Positions 7,405 to 14,696 of a stretch of 22,638 nt of DNA are shown piece by piece. The position numbers and the translations under genes are program-made. Numbering within the stretch: the first letter of the stretch is position 1; each line of letters opens with the position of its first letter. The notes under the pieces were generated by a model. The model had not been told where the DNA came from, did no database searches, and saw nothing but the letters and a program-made list of their open reading frames with translations. The stretch comes from Pseudomonadota bacterium (GTDB lineage: Bacteria; Pseudomonadota; Gammaproteobacteria; Steroidobacterales; Steroidobacteraceae). Where the stretch lies: NCBI GenBank assembly GCA_023433705.1, contig JAEYUC010000085.1:1-22638 (forward strand). Direction: 5' to 3'.

Positions 7405-7433
7405 TTGTACCTGCGATCCCATGCCGTTATGGT
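7405..7433 (+). promoter_or_regulatory. Promoter of rnpB
   Basis: TTGTAC (7405-7410) and TATGGT (7428-7433) are separated by exactly 17 bases. The predicted RNA start, 7 bases after the -10 box, falls on G7440, the first base of the P1 helix. The hexamers themselves match the sigma70 consensus only partly (3/6 and 4/6), so the case rests on the spacing and position. It lies directly after the rsmI stop codon. Confidence 0.6.
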
Positions 7434-7439
7434 GCGCGC

Positions 7440-7807
7440 GGAGTCGGCCGGACGGTCGCTGCATTTCTCGCGAAATGTGGAGGAAAGTCCGGGCTCCTGC
7501 GGACGAGGTGCCAGGTAACGCCTGGGCGGCGTGAGCCGACGGAAAGTGCAACAGAAAGCAAACCGCCGAAGCTTCAGCAATGAAGCTGGCAAGGGTGAAA
7601 CGGTGCGGTAAGAGCGCACCGCGGACGTGGCAACACGGACGGCACGGCAAACCCCACCTGGAGCAAGGCCAAATAGGGAAGTCGCCACGCAAGTGGCAGC
7701 GGGTGTCCCCCCGTGCTTCCGGGTAGGCCGCTTGAAGTCGCCGGTGACGGCGATTCCAGAGGAATGACTGTCCTCGACAGAACCCGGCTTACAGGCCGGC
7801 TCCAACT
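7440..7807 (+). ncRNA. rnpB: RNase P RNA, bacterial type A
   Basis: Catalytic RNA of RNase P, which removes the 5' leader from pre-tRNAs. The ends pair as helix P1: GGAGTCGGCC (7440-7449) with GGCCGGCTCC (7794-7803), allowing one G-U. The universally conserved blocks are present in order: GAGGAAAGTCCGGGCTCC (about 7480-7497), ACAGAAAGCAAACCGCC (7551-7567), GGTGCGGTAAGAGCGCACC (7602-7620), AAGGCCAAATAGGG (7665-7678) and ACAGAACCCGGCTTA (7777-7791). The first and last of these form the P4 pseudoknot core. P3 is short (CATTTC/GAAATG). The 3' end at 7807 is set by analogy with the E. coli RNA. Position between rsmI and mraZ matches my memory of Pseudomonas. Open frames across it are spurious. Confidence 0.97.
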
Positions 7808-7827
7808 ATGACAATTCAACGGGGTAA

Positions 7828-7863
7828 GCAGCCCATTGAACCATAAATGGTTCAATGGGCTGC
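7828..7863 (+). terminator. Perfect 16-bp hairpin downstream of rnpB (probable terminator without U-tract)
   Basis: GCAGCCCATTGAACCA and TGGTTCAATGGGCTGC are exact reverse complements with loop TAAA, starting 20 bases after the mature 3' end of rnpB. The position suggests a transcription terminator or a 3' processing/stability element. The bases after it (ATACTCCTTCC) are not a T-run, and neither is the opposite strand, so intrinsic termination would be atypical. Confidence 0.6.
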
Positions 7864-8172
7864 ATACTCCTTCCGTTAATGTTTCCCTTCGTTCTGGCTT
7901 GGATCCCTTCGCTCAGGCTTGGCGGGGACGGCTCCGGTCGAGTTTGTGCCTCTTCGTTTTGGCATCCAACGCCAAACTCCGAATTTCACCGTGACGTCGA
8001 GCCAGCGCGCGTGCATCCAGGGGCATACAGCCCCTTCGCTTCTGACCCACTGTATGAAGTACCGATGACAAGCTACTGATCGGTAAGCGCGCGTCTGCGC
8101 GAATGGCGCGCTGCGGTAGGGCAAAACCTACGTAAGTCGCTGTCGCCGATAGAAAATTTTGTGACTTATTTC
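7864..8172. other. Region of about 300 bp without a recognised gene, upstream of the mra promoter
   Basis: This stretch has lower G+C than its surroundings by eye and no convincing protein. It holds a two-copy imperfect tandem repeat of period 20 (CCCTTCGTTCTGGCTTGG at 7885-7902 and CCCTTCGCTCAGGCTTGG at 7905-7922). It also holds competing short inverted repeats: GAGTTTG/CAAACTC (7940-7946 with 7973-7979) and TTTGGC/GCCAAA (7958-7963 with 7971-7976). Further inverted repeats are AGGGGC/GCCCCT (8019-8035), AGCGCGC/GCGCGCT (8086-8112), and GTAGG/CCTAC (about 8115-8131). The last about 20 bases (from about 8150, with AAAATTTT at 8153-8160) are AT-rich and could act as an UP element for the promoter that follows. 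Short open frames on both strands have no ribosome site or recognisable content. Confidence 0.6.
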
Positions 8173-8201
8173 TTGACCGCGTCCCGGGCCGTTTCTATAG
8201 T
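8173..8201 (+). promoter_or_regulatory. Promoter of the mra/dcw operon
   Basis: TTGACC (8173-8178) and TATAGT (8196-8201) are spaced by 17 bases, each matching the sigma70 consensus at five of six positions. An AT-rich stretch lies immediately upstream. The predicted start near 8208 lies within the MraZ operator repeats, leaving a leader of about 47 bases before the mraZ ATG. This is the only clear promoter I see for the whole downstream cluster. Confidence 0.8.
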
Positions 8202-8234
8202 GGCGGCAAGTGGGAAAAAGTGGGGAGAAATGGG
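8201..8234 (+). promoter_or_regulatory. MraZ operator: TGGG boxes at 10-bp period
   Basis: TGGC at 8201 and TGGG at 8211, 8221 and 8231 are exactly 10 bases apart. Two boxes read GTGGG; the last has A in front. MraZ is known to bind tandem TGGG-type repeats with short spacers upstream of its own gene. The array covers the end of the -10 box, the predicted start site and the first transcribed bases, which fits autorepression by blocking polymerase. Confidence 0.82.
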
Positions 8235-8254
8235 CCTGACACGCCTGTCGATCC

Positions 8255-8707
8255 ATGTTTCGCGGTGCAGCAAAAGTGACCCTGGACGACAAGGGCCGGA
8301 TGGTTCTTCCCACCCGGTACCGCGAGCACGCGCTCGAAAGAAGCCAGGGGAAGCTGGTCGTCACCGTGGACCGGGATCAGTGCCTCCTCCTCTATCCACT
8401 GCCCGACTGGGAACAGATCGAACGCAAGTTGATGAGCCTGCCGTCGCTGCACGCGCAGGCGCGCCGGCTGCAGCGGCTCATGGTGGGTCATGCCACCGAA
8501 ATCGATCTCGACGGGCACGGTCGATTGTCGCTGACGCCCGAGCTGCGCGAGTTCGCGATGCTCGAGAAGCGCGGAATGCTGATCGGGCAGGGCAATCGCT
8601 GCGAATTGTGGGACGAGGCGCGCTGGAACGAGCGCCGGTCCCTGTGGCTCGCGAACGAGGCTACCGAAACGGGCCTGTCCGCGGAGCTCGAATCGCTCAC
8701 GCTGTAG
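8255..8707 (+). CDS. mraZ: Transcriptional regulator MraZ
   Basis: AbrB-like DNA-binding protein that represses its own dcw operon. The 150-residue product has two MraZ/SpoVT-AbrB repeats, each with the D-x-K/H-G-R core: VTLDDKGRMVLPTRYREH at about residues 8-25 and IDLDGHGRLSLTPELREF in the second half. Length and the two-repeat layout are normal for the family, which forms a ring of subunits. The ATG at 8255 has no clear Shine-Dalgarno sequence; the phase-matched operator just upstream supports autoregulation. A 117-base gap with a hairpin separates it from rsmH, the only sizeable gap inside the operon. Confidence 0.96.
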   Translation: MFRGAAKVTLDDKGRMVLPTRYREHALERSQGKLVVTVDRDQCLLLYPLPDWEQIERKLMSLPSLHAQARRLQRLMVGHATEIDLDGHGRLSLTPELREFAMLEKRGMLIGQGNRCELWDEARWNERRSLWLANEATETGLSAELESLTL

Positions 8708-8745
8708 TTAGTTAGTCGATTCGGAATTGAAGGTTGTTAGGGGTG

Positions 8746-8775
8746 GGATGGAATGCCGCAGTGCGGATTCCATCC
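8746..8775 (+). repeat. Stem-loop between mraZ and rsmH
   Basis: GGATGGAAT pairs exactly with ATTCCATCC. After one unpaired G the inner CCGC/GCGG arms close a three-base AGT loop, giving a 13-bp hairpin in the mRNA. No T-run follows, so it is unlikely to be a full intrinsic terminator. It lies 38 bases after the mraZ stop and 49 bases before the rsmH GTG, so it could stabilise the mraZ end of the message or set a break in expression between the two genes. Confidence 0.6.
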
Positions 8776-8824
8776 AGTGGCAAGGCGCAAGAAAACGGGG
8801 GCGGACTGACAGCCGCTTGAAACA

Positions 8825-9760
8825 GTGAGTGAATCGAACGCCCACATACCGGTGCTTGCCCGGGAAGCGTTCGAGGCACTCGCGGTACAGGCGGACGGCC
8901 TATATATCGATGCGACGTTCGGGCGCGGCGGGCACACGGCACTCATCCTCGGGGCACTCGGTCCCGAAGGGCGCGTGCTCGCGTTCGACCGCGACCCGGC
9001 GGCCATCGCGGCCGGCCACCGCCGTTTTCCCGACGAAGTGCGGCTTACGCTCGTCGGCGCGCCGTTTGCCGATATCGCCGCGCGCGTGCCGGAGCTCGTT
9101 CCGGGCCGGCCCGTGCGCGGCATCTTGTTCGACCTCGGCGTTTCTTCACCGCAGCTCGACGACCCCACACGCGGTTTCAGCTTCAGGGCGGACGGCCCGC
9201 TCGACATGCGCATGGATCCGACGAGCGGCGAACCGGTTTCCGCATGGCTCGCGCGAGCGAGCGAGCCTGAGATTCGCGAGGTGATCGCGACGCTCGGGGA
9301 GGAGCGCTTCGCGCGGCGGATTGCCGCAGACATCGTCGCGGCACGAAAGACTCAACCCCTGACCACCACGCTGCAGCTCGCCGAGCTCGTCGCGCGCGCC
9401 GTACGCACGCGCGAGCCGGGCAAACATCCCGCGACGCGCACGTTCCAGGCGCTGCGCATGCACGTCAACGACGAACTCGGGCAGCTGCGCCGCGCGCTCG
9501 AAGGCGCGCTCGAGTTGCTCGCGGTCGGTGGACGCCTCGCGGCCATCAGCTTCCACTCGCTCGAGGATCGAGCGGTCAAGCAGTTCATCCAGGCGCACTC
9601 CACCGTGAACCCGGTGTTCGCGGGCTTGCCCGTGATCCCCGAATCCGCTCAGCCGCGGTTGAAGCGGATCGGATCGAAGATCCGCGCGACGCAAGAGGAA
9701 CTCACCGCCAATCCTCGTGCGCGCTCGAGCGTGCTGCGCGTCGCGCAGAAGGTGAGATAG
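8825..9760 (+). CDS. rsmH: 16S rRNA (cytosine-1402-N4)-methyltransferase
   Basis: RsmH (formerly MraW) adds a methyl group to the N4 of C1402 in 16S rRNA, using SAM. The 311-residue product begins with the typical SESNAHIPVLAREAFEAL. The SAM-binding segment follows (DATFGRGGHTALILGAL, VLAFDRDPAAI), then LFDLGVSSPQLDDPTRGFSF and DGPLDMRMDP. The C-terminal marks are QALRMHVNDEL and ISFHSLEDRAVKQF. The GTG at 8825 gives the normal N-terminus; no strong ribosome site precedes it. The stop is immediately followed by the ftsL ATG with no gap. Confidence 0.97.
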   Translation: MSESNAHIPVLAREAFEALAVQADGLYIDATFGRGGHTALILGALGPEGRVLAFDRDPAAIAAGHRRFPDEVRLTLVGAPFADIAARVPELVPGRPVRGILFDLGVSSPQLDDPTRGFSFRADGPLDMRMDPTSGEPVSAWLARASEPEIREVIATLGEERFARRIAADIVAARKTQPLTTTLQLAELVARAVRTREPGKHPATRTFQALRMHVNDELGQLRRALEGALELLAVGGRLAAISFHSLEDRAVKQFIQAHSTVNPVFAGLPVIPESAQPRLKRIGSKIRATQEELTANPRARSSVLRVAQKVR

Positions 9761-10045
9761 ATGTCGGCGCCCACCAACAAACTTCTCGTGTTCGCGATCC
9801 CGGTGCTGTGGGTGGCCGCGCTCGCGTCGGCGGCGGGCGCTATCTACAGTAAGCATCGCGCCCGCGAGCTGTTCGTCGAGTTGGAGCGGCTGAATGTCCG
9901 GCGCGACAATCTCGAGATCGAATGGGGCCAGCTGCAGCTCGAGCAGAGCGCCTGGTCGACACATGCGTTCGTCGAAAATGTGGCCGGCACCAAGCTGCGG
10001 ATGGCGATGCCGCCACCGAAGGAAATCGAGCTGGTGTCGCCGTGA
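9761..10045 (+). CDS. ftsL: Cell division protein FtsL
   Basis: Small bitopic divisome protein that forms a complex with FtsB and FtsQ and helps activate FtsWI. The 94-residue product has a short cytoplasmic N-terminus, one membrane helix (about residues 8-28, LLVFAIPVLWVAALASAAGAI), and a charged, leucine-bearing helix (about 32-65) suited to the FtsB coiled coil. FtsL sequences diverge strongly, so the name rests on size, topology and position between rsmH and ftsI. The ATG abuts the rsmH stop, and the stop overlaps the ftsI start (GTGA), so translation is coupled on both sides. Confidence 0.93.
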   Translation: MSAPTNKLLVFAIPVLWVAALASAAGAIYSKHRARELFVELERLNVRRDNLEIEWGQLQLEQSAWSTHAFVENVAGTKLRMAMPPPKEIELVSP

Positions 10046-11814
10046 AGATCTTTTCTGGCAAACGCCGCGATTCCCGCGGACGGAGCGAGAGCGGGTCCGC
10101 GACCTCGGCGCGCGACGACGCCGGCAGCTTTCGCTGGCGCGCGAACTTCGTCCTCGGGTTGCTCGTGTGCGGCGCGCTCGGGCTCGCGTGGCGCGCGGTG
10201 GAGCTGCAGCTCAAGGAACACGAGTTCCTCGCGGGCCAGGGTGACGCGCGTTTCTCGCGTGTCGCGGAGATCAGCGCGACGCGCGGCACGATCACCGACC
10301 GTTACGGCGAGCCGCTCGCGGTCTCGACGCCCGTCGACTCGGTGTGGGTGAATCCGAAGGAGCTTGCGCTCGCGAGCGACCAGCTGCCGCGGCTCGCGAA
10401 GGCGTTGAAGCGCGACAAGAACGAAATCGCGCGCCGTCTCACCTCTAACCTCGACCGCGAGTTCCTGTACCTCGTGCGGCACATGCAGCCGGCCGAGGCG
10501 CAGAAGATCCGCGCGCTCGAAATTCCGGGCGTCTACCTGATGCGCGAGTACCGCCGCTATTACCCGGCGGGTGAGGTCGCGGGCCACATCCTCGGTTTCA
10601 CGAACATCGACGACCAGGGCCAGGAAGGCCTCGAGCTCGCGTTCGATCACTGGCTCGCCGGCGAAGACGGCGCGAAGCGCGTGATCCAGGATCGCTACGG
10701 CAAGATCGTGCAGAACGTCGAGGAAATCCGCGCGATGCGGCCGGGCCGCAATCTCGTGTTGTCGATCGACCTGCGCATCCAGTACCTCGCGTACCGGGAG
10801 CTCAAGGCTGCCATCCGCGACCAGCGCGCGAAGTCCGGCAGCGTGATCGTGCTCGACGTGGTGACCGGCGAAGTGCTCGCCATGGTCAACCAGCCTACCT
10901 ACAACCCGAACGACCGCGACCAGCTCAAGGCGCGGACGTATCGCAACCGCGCCGTGACCGACATCGTCGAGCCCGGTTCGTCGATGAAGCCGTTCGTCGT
11001 CGCGGCGGGCCTGGCGTCGGGCAAGTTCAACGACCATTCGGTCATCGACACCAACCCGGGCTACATCAAGGTCGGCGCCAAACTACTCGAGGATCGCCGC
11101 AACCTGGGCGCGATCAATCTCGCGACCTGCCTGGCCGAGAGCTCCAACATCTGCCTGACCAAGGTCGCGCTCGCGCTGGAACCCGCGCAGATGTACAACA
11201 CGCTGAGCGGGCTCGGCTTTGGCCAGGTGACGACCTCGGGGTATCCCGGCGAGTCCGCGGGACTGCTGCCTCACTACTCGCACTGGCGGCCGGTCGGCAT
11301 CTCCTCGATGTCGCGCGGCTACGGCCTGTCGGTCACGCCGCTGCAGCTCGCGCACGCCTACGCGACGGTGGCGTCGAACGGTACGTCGCGCCCGGTATCC
11401 TTCCTGCGCGTCGATTCCGCGCCCGAGGGCACGCAGGTGCTCGATGCGAACACGTCGCGCATGCTCATCCACATGCTCGAGGCCGTCGTCGCGCCGGATG
11501 GCGGCGGCAAGCGCGCCGCGATTCCGGGCTACACCGTCGCCGGCAAGACCGGCACCGCGTGGAAGGCCACCGCGGGCGGCTACGCGACGGATCGCTATCT
11601 CGCGGTGTTCGGCGGGATCGCTCCCGCCAGCGCGCCGCGCCTCGCCGCGGTCGTGGTCATCGACGAGCCCGGCGCGGGCAAATACTACGGCGGCGAAGTC
11701 GCGGCGCCCGTGTTCTCCGGCGTCGTGGGCGGCGCGCTGCGACTGCTCGCGGTGCCGCCCGACGCACCGATCGGCGACTCGACCCTGCCCGAGCGGAGGG
11801 TGGCGATCCGATGA
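10042..11814 (+). CDS. ftsI: Peptidoglycan D,D-transpeptidase FtsI (PBP3)
   Basis: Septal class B penicillin-binding protein that cross-links new peptidoglycan and works as a pair with FtsW. The 590-residue product has a basic cytoplasmic tail, one membrane helix (about 34-50), and the pedestal with SATRGTITDRYGEPLAVSTP. The transpeptidase motifs are all intact: SSMK with catalytic S313, SSN at 367-369, and KTG at 502-504. An open frame extends to 9922 inside ftsL, but the GTG at 10042, overlapping the ftsL stop as GTGA, gives the correct basic tail plus helix at the N-terminus. The stop overlaps the murE ATG in an ATGA junction. Confidence 0.96.
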   Translation: MKIFSGKRRDSRGRSESGSATSARDDAGSFRWRANFVLGLLVCGALGLAWRAVELQLKEHEFLAGQGDARFSRVAEISATRGTITDRYGEPLAVSTPVDSVWVNPKELALASDQLPRLAKALKRDKNEIARRLTSNLDREFLYLVRHMQPAEAQKIRALEIPGVYLMREYRRYYPAGEVAGHILGFTNIDDQGQEGLELAFDHWLAGEDGAKRVIQDRYGKIVQNVEEIRAMRPGRNLVLSIDLRIQYLAYRELKAAIRDQRAKSGSVIVLDVVTGEVLAMVNQPTYNPNDRDQLKARTYRNRAVTDIVEPGSSMKPFVVAAGLASGKFNDHSVIDTNPGYIKVGAKLLEDRRNLGAINLATCLAESSNICLTKVALALEPAQMYNTLSGLGFGQVTTSGYPGESAGLLPHYSHWRPVGISSMSRGYGLSVTPLQLAHAYATVASNGTSRPVSFLRVDSAPEGTQVLDANTSRMLIHMLEAVVAPDGGGKRAAIPGYTVAGKTGTAWKATAGGYATDRYLAVFGGIAPASAPRLAAVVVIDEPGAGKYYGGEVAAPVFSGVVGGALRLLAVPPDAPIGDSTLPERRVAIR

Positions 11815-13328
11815 ACGCCCCGTCCGCCATGTCCCGCAGTCTCGCGAGCCTCGTCGAAGGCCTCGCCGAACTACCGCGCGACGTCCCGGTAACCGATCTC
11901 ACGCAGGACGGACGCGCCGCGCGTCCGGGCAGCGCCTTCCTGGCGGTGCACGGCTCGGTCGAGCACGGATTGAAATACGCGCCTCAGGCGGTCGCCAACG
12001 GCGCGCGCGCGGTGCTGTTCGAGCCGGCGCCGGTGGCCGTGGTGCCCGATCTGCCGTCCGAGATCGTCGTGGCCCCCGTTCCGCGGCTGCGCGAACGCGC
12101 GAGCCTGATCGCCGACCGTTTCTTCGACTCGCCGTCGCGGCACCTGTCGGTGGCGGGCGTCACCGGCACCAACGGCAAGACCACCTGCGCCTATCTACTC
12201 GCGCAGGCGCTCGAACTCACGGGCCGCGCCGCGGCCTACATGGGCACCATCGGCACGGGCCGGCCGCACGCGCTCGCGTCGAGCGCGCTGACCACCGGCG
12301 ACGCGGTGACCGTGCAGCGCACGCTCGCGGGCCTGCGCGCGGGCGGCGCGTCGAACGTCGCGATGGAAGTGTCCTCGCACGCGATCGACCAGGCGCGCGT
12401 CGGCGCGGTGCGCTTCCGGACCGCGGCGTTCACCAATCTCACGCGCGACCACCTCGACTACCACGGCACGATGGAGCACTACGGCGCGACCAAGGCGCGC
12501 CTGTTCGCGTCGCCTGACCTGCAGTCGCGCATCATCAACGTCGACGACGCGTTCGGCCGGCAACTCGCGATGGATCCGCGCGGCCGCGGACGGCTCATCG
12601 TGACCAGCCGCGGGCACCAGACGCGTGTACGCAGCGCCGACGGCTTCGTCCGCGCGATGCACGTCGAACTCTCGACGCAGGGCATCGGGATCGAATTCGA
12701 ATCGAGTTGGGGACCCGGCGCGATTTCCTGCGGACTGGTGGGCGACTTCAACGTCGACAACCTGCTGACCGTGGTCGCCGTGCTGCTCGACTGGGGCCTC
12801 ACTACCGAGGACGCCACGCGCGCGCTCGCGCGAGTGCACGCCGCGCCGGGCCGCATGGAAACCTTCGGCGGCCGCCACGCGCCGCTCGCGATCGTCGACT
12901 ACGCCCATACGCCGGACGCGCTCAGGAAGGCGCTGCAGGCGGCGCGCGCGCATTGCGCGGGCCGGCTCGCCGTGGTGTTCGGCTGCGGCGGCGACCGCGA
13001 TCCCGGCAAACGCGCGGACATGGGCGGCATCGCCGCGGAGCTCGCGGACGACATCGTGCTGACCGACGACAACCCGCGCAACGAATCGCCGCAGGCCATC
13101 GTGTCCGGCATCGCCGCAGGGATTCCCGCGGGCAAGCCGTATCGCATCGAGCACGACCGGGAGCGCGCGATTCGCGAAGCGCTCGGCGAAGCCGGCGAGC
13201 GCGACGTCGTCGTGATCGCGGGCAAGGGTCACGAGGATTACCAGATCGTGGGCGGCGAACGCCGCGCGTTCAGCGACGCGAAAGTCGTCGCGGCCGCGCT
13301 CGTGGCCCGCGCGGGGAGCGCGTCATGA
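11811..13328 (+). CDS. murE: UDP-MurNAc-L-Ala-D-Glu:meso-diaminopimelate ligase
   Basis: Cytoplasmic ATP-dependent ligase that adds the third stem-peptide residue. The 505-residue product has the Mur ligase P-loop GTNGKT at residues 119-124, the central segment EVSSHAIDQARVG, and FTNLTRDHLDYHGTMEHY. The DNPR motif at 420-423 is the mark of enzymes specific for meso-diaminopimelate rather than lysine, so a Gram-negative-type wall is predicted. The ATG overlaps the ftsI stop (ATGA) and has GGAGGG 10 bases upstream; a second in-frame ATG at 11829 is less likely. The end overlaps murF by 4 bases. Confidence 0.97.
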   Translation: MNAPSAMSRSLASLVEGLAELPRDVPVTDLTQDGRAARPGSAFLAVHGSVEHGLKYAPQAVANGARAVLFEPAPVAVVPDLPSEIVVAPVPRLRERASLIADRFFDSPSRHLSVAGVTGTNGKTTCAYLLAQALELTGRAAAYMGTIGTGRPHALASSALTTGDAVTVQRTLAGLRAGGASNVAMEVSSHAIDQARVGAVRFRTAAFTNLTRDHLDYHGTMEHYGATKARLFASPDLQSRIINVDDAFGRQLAMDPRGRGRLIVTSRGHQTRVRSADGFVRAMHVELSTQGIGIEFESSWGPGAISCGLVGDFNVDNLLTVVAVLLDWGLTTEDATRALARVHAAPGRMETFGGRHAPLAIVDYAHTPDALRKALQAARAHCAGRLAVVFGCGGDRDPGKRADMGGIAAELADDIVLTDDNPRNESPQAIVSGIAAGIPAGKPYRIEHDRERAIREALGEAGERDVVVIAGKGHEDYQIVGGERRAFSDAKVVAAALVARAGSAS

Positions 13329-14692
13329 AGCGCACGCTCGCCGAATTCGCGGAGAGTTGTGGCGGCACGCTGCGGGGCGCCGATCGCGCATATTCGGGCG
13401 TGTCTTCGGATACGCGCACGATCAAGGCCGGCGAGTTGTTCGTCGCGCTGCGCGGGCCGCGTTTCAACGCGAACGAATTCATCGATGCCGCGGCCAACGC
13501 GGGCGCCGCGGGCGCCGTGGTGGATGCGGCCAGCGACCGGCTCCCCGTCGAGAAGATCGCGCAAATCGTGGTCAAGGACACCCTCGCAGCGCTACAGCAG
13601 TCGTCCGTCGCGTGGCGCGCGCAGTTCTCGCTGCCCGTCGTGGGTGTCGCCGGCAGCAACGGCAAGACCACGGTCAAGGAAATGACCGCGGCCATCCTCG
13701 CGCAGGCTGGCCCGACGCTGGCGACGCGCGGTAGTTTGAACAACCACATCGGCGTGCCGCTCACGCTTCATCGTCTCGAGCCGACGCATCGCTTCGCCGT
13801 GATCGAGATCGGCACCAACCACCCGGGCGAGGTCGCCGACCTCTGCAAGCTCGCGCGCCCGACCGTGGGACTCATCACCAATGCCGGCGCCGAACACCTC
13901 GAGGGTTTCGGCAGCATCGAAGGCGCCGCGCGCGCCGAGGGCGAGATGGTCGCGGACCTCGAGCCTGGTCACACGGCCGTGCTCAACGCCGACGACGAGT
14001 TCCTGCCGCTGTGGCGCGGCATGACGCGCGCCCGGATCGTGACGTTCGGTCAGCGCAATCCGGCCGACTATTCCGCGCACGACGTGCGCACCGCGATCGG
14101 CGCCGACGGCTTCGTCACGCACTTCGAGCTGCGCTCGCCGCAGGGCAGTACGCCGGTCGAGTTGCATCTCGCCGGCACGCACAACGTGCAGAACGCGCTG
14201 TGCGCCGCGGCCGCCGCGATCGCGGCCGGGGCTTCGCTCGCCGACGTGCGCGCCGGTCTCGCCACAATGCGCCCGGTTCCTGGGCGATTGCAGCTGAAAA
14301 CCGCGCCGAGTGGCGCCTGGATCGTCGACGACTCTTACAACGCGAACCCGAGTTCGATGAAGGCCGGGATCGAGGTGCTCGAGGGCGTCGACGCGCGCCG
14401 CTGGCTCGTCATGGGCGACATGGGCGAACTCGGCGATCACGCGGTCGAAAGTCATGGCGAGATCGGCCGGTTCGCGCGCGAGCACCGCGTCGACCGCCTG
14501 TTCGCGACCGGCAAGCTGTCGGCGCTCGCGGTCGAGGCGTTCGGCGCGGGCGGCGAGTGGTTCGCGGACACCGAGGCGCTGGCGCGCGCGGTGAACGCGG
14601 AGCTCACGCGCGAGGTGTGCGTGCTGGTCAAGGGTTCGCGCTCGGCCCGGCTCGAGCGCGTGGTCGATACGCTGGTCGGGAAGGTTCACTAA
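13325..14692 (+). CDS. murF: UDP-MurNAc-tripeptide:D-alanyl-D-alanine ligase
   Basis: Adds the D-Ala-D-Ala dipeptide to complete UDP-MurNAc-pentapeptide, using ATP in the cytoplasm. The 455-residue product carries the P-loop GSNGKT at residues 110-115, LNNHIGVPLTL, the central segment IEIGTNHPGEVADL, and the C-terminal-domain start DDSYNANPSSMKAGIEVL, all typical of MurF. The frame extends far upstream within murE, but the ATG at 13325, in an ATGA overlap with the murE stop, gives the normal N-terminus (MKRTLAEFAESCGG). Only 4 bases separate its stop from mraY. Confidence 0.97.
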   Translation: MKRTLAEFAESCGGTLRGADRAYSGVSSDTRTIKAGELFVALRGPRFNANEFIDAAANAGAAGAVVDAASDRLPVEKIAQIVVKDTLAALQQSSVAWRAQFSLPVVGVAGSNGKTTVKEMTAAILAQAGPTLATRGSLNNHIGVPLTLHRLEPTHRFAVIEIGTNHPGEVADLCKLARPTVGLITNAGAEHLEGFGSIEGAARAEGEMVADLEPGHTAVLNADDEFLPLWRGMTRARIVTFGQRNPADYSAHDVRTAIGADGFVTHFELRSPQGSTPVELHLAGTHNVQNALCAAAAAIAAGASLADVRAGLATMRPVPGRLQLKTAPSGAWIVDDSYNANPSSMKAGIEVLEGVDARRWLVMGDMGELGDHAVESHGEIGRFAREHRVDRLFATGKLSALAVEAFGAGGEWFADTEALARAVNAELTREVCVLVKGSRSARLERVVDTLVGKVH

Positions 14693-14696
14693 CCAG

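Noticed and set aside
7323..7855. Minus-strand open frames across rnpB (for example one giving MEPACKPGSVEDSHSSG)
   Set aside because: They are translations of the conserved RNase P RNA; such spurious proteins are common wherever rnpB is six-frame translated.
7855..8124. Small open frames of 74 aa (+) and 82 aa (-) in the rnpB-mraZ gap
   Set aside because: No ribosome site, no recognisable domain, odd Trp/Arg/Pro-rich composition, and they run through hairpins and the tandem repeat.
8705..8715. TAG-TTAG-TTAG run after mraZ as a repeat element
   Set aside because: Too short to be meaningful; it is simply the stop codon followed by a chance repetition.
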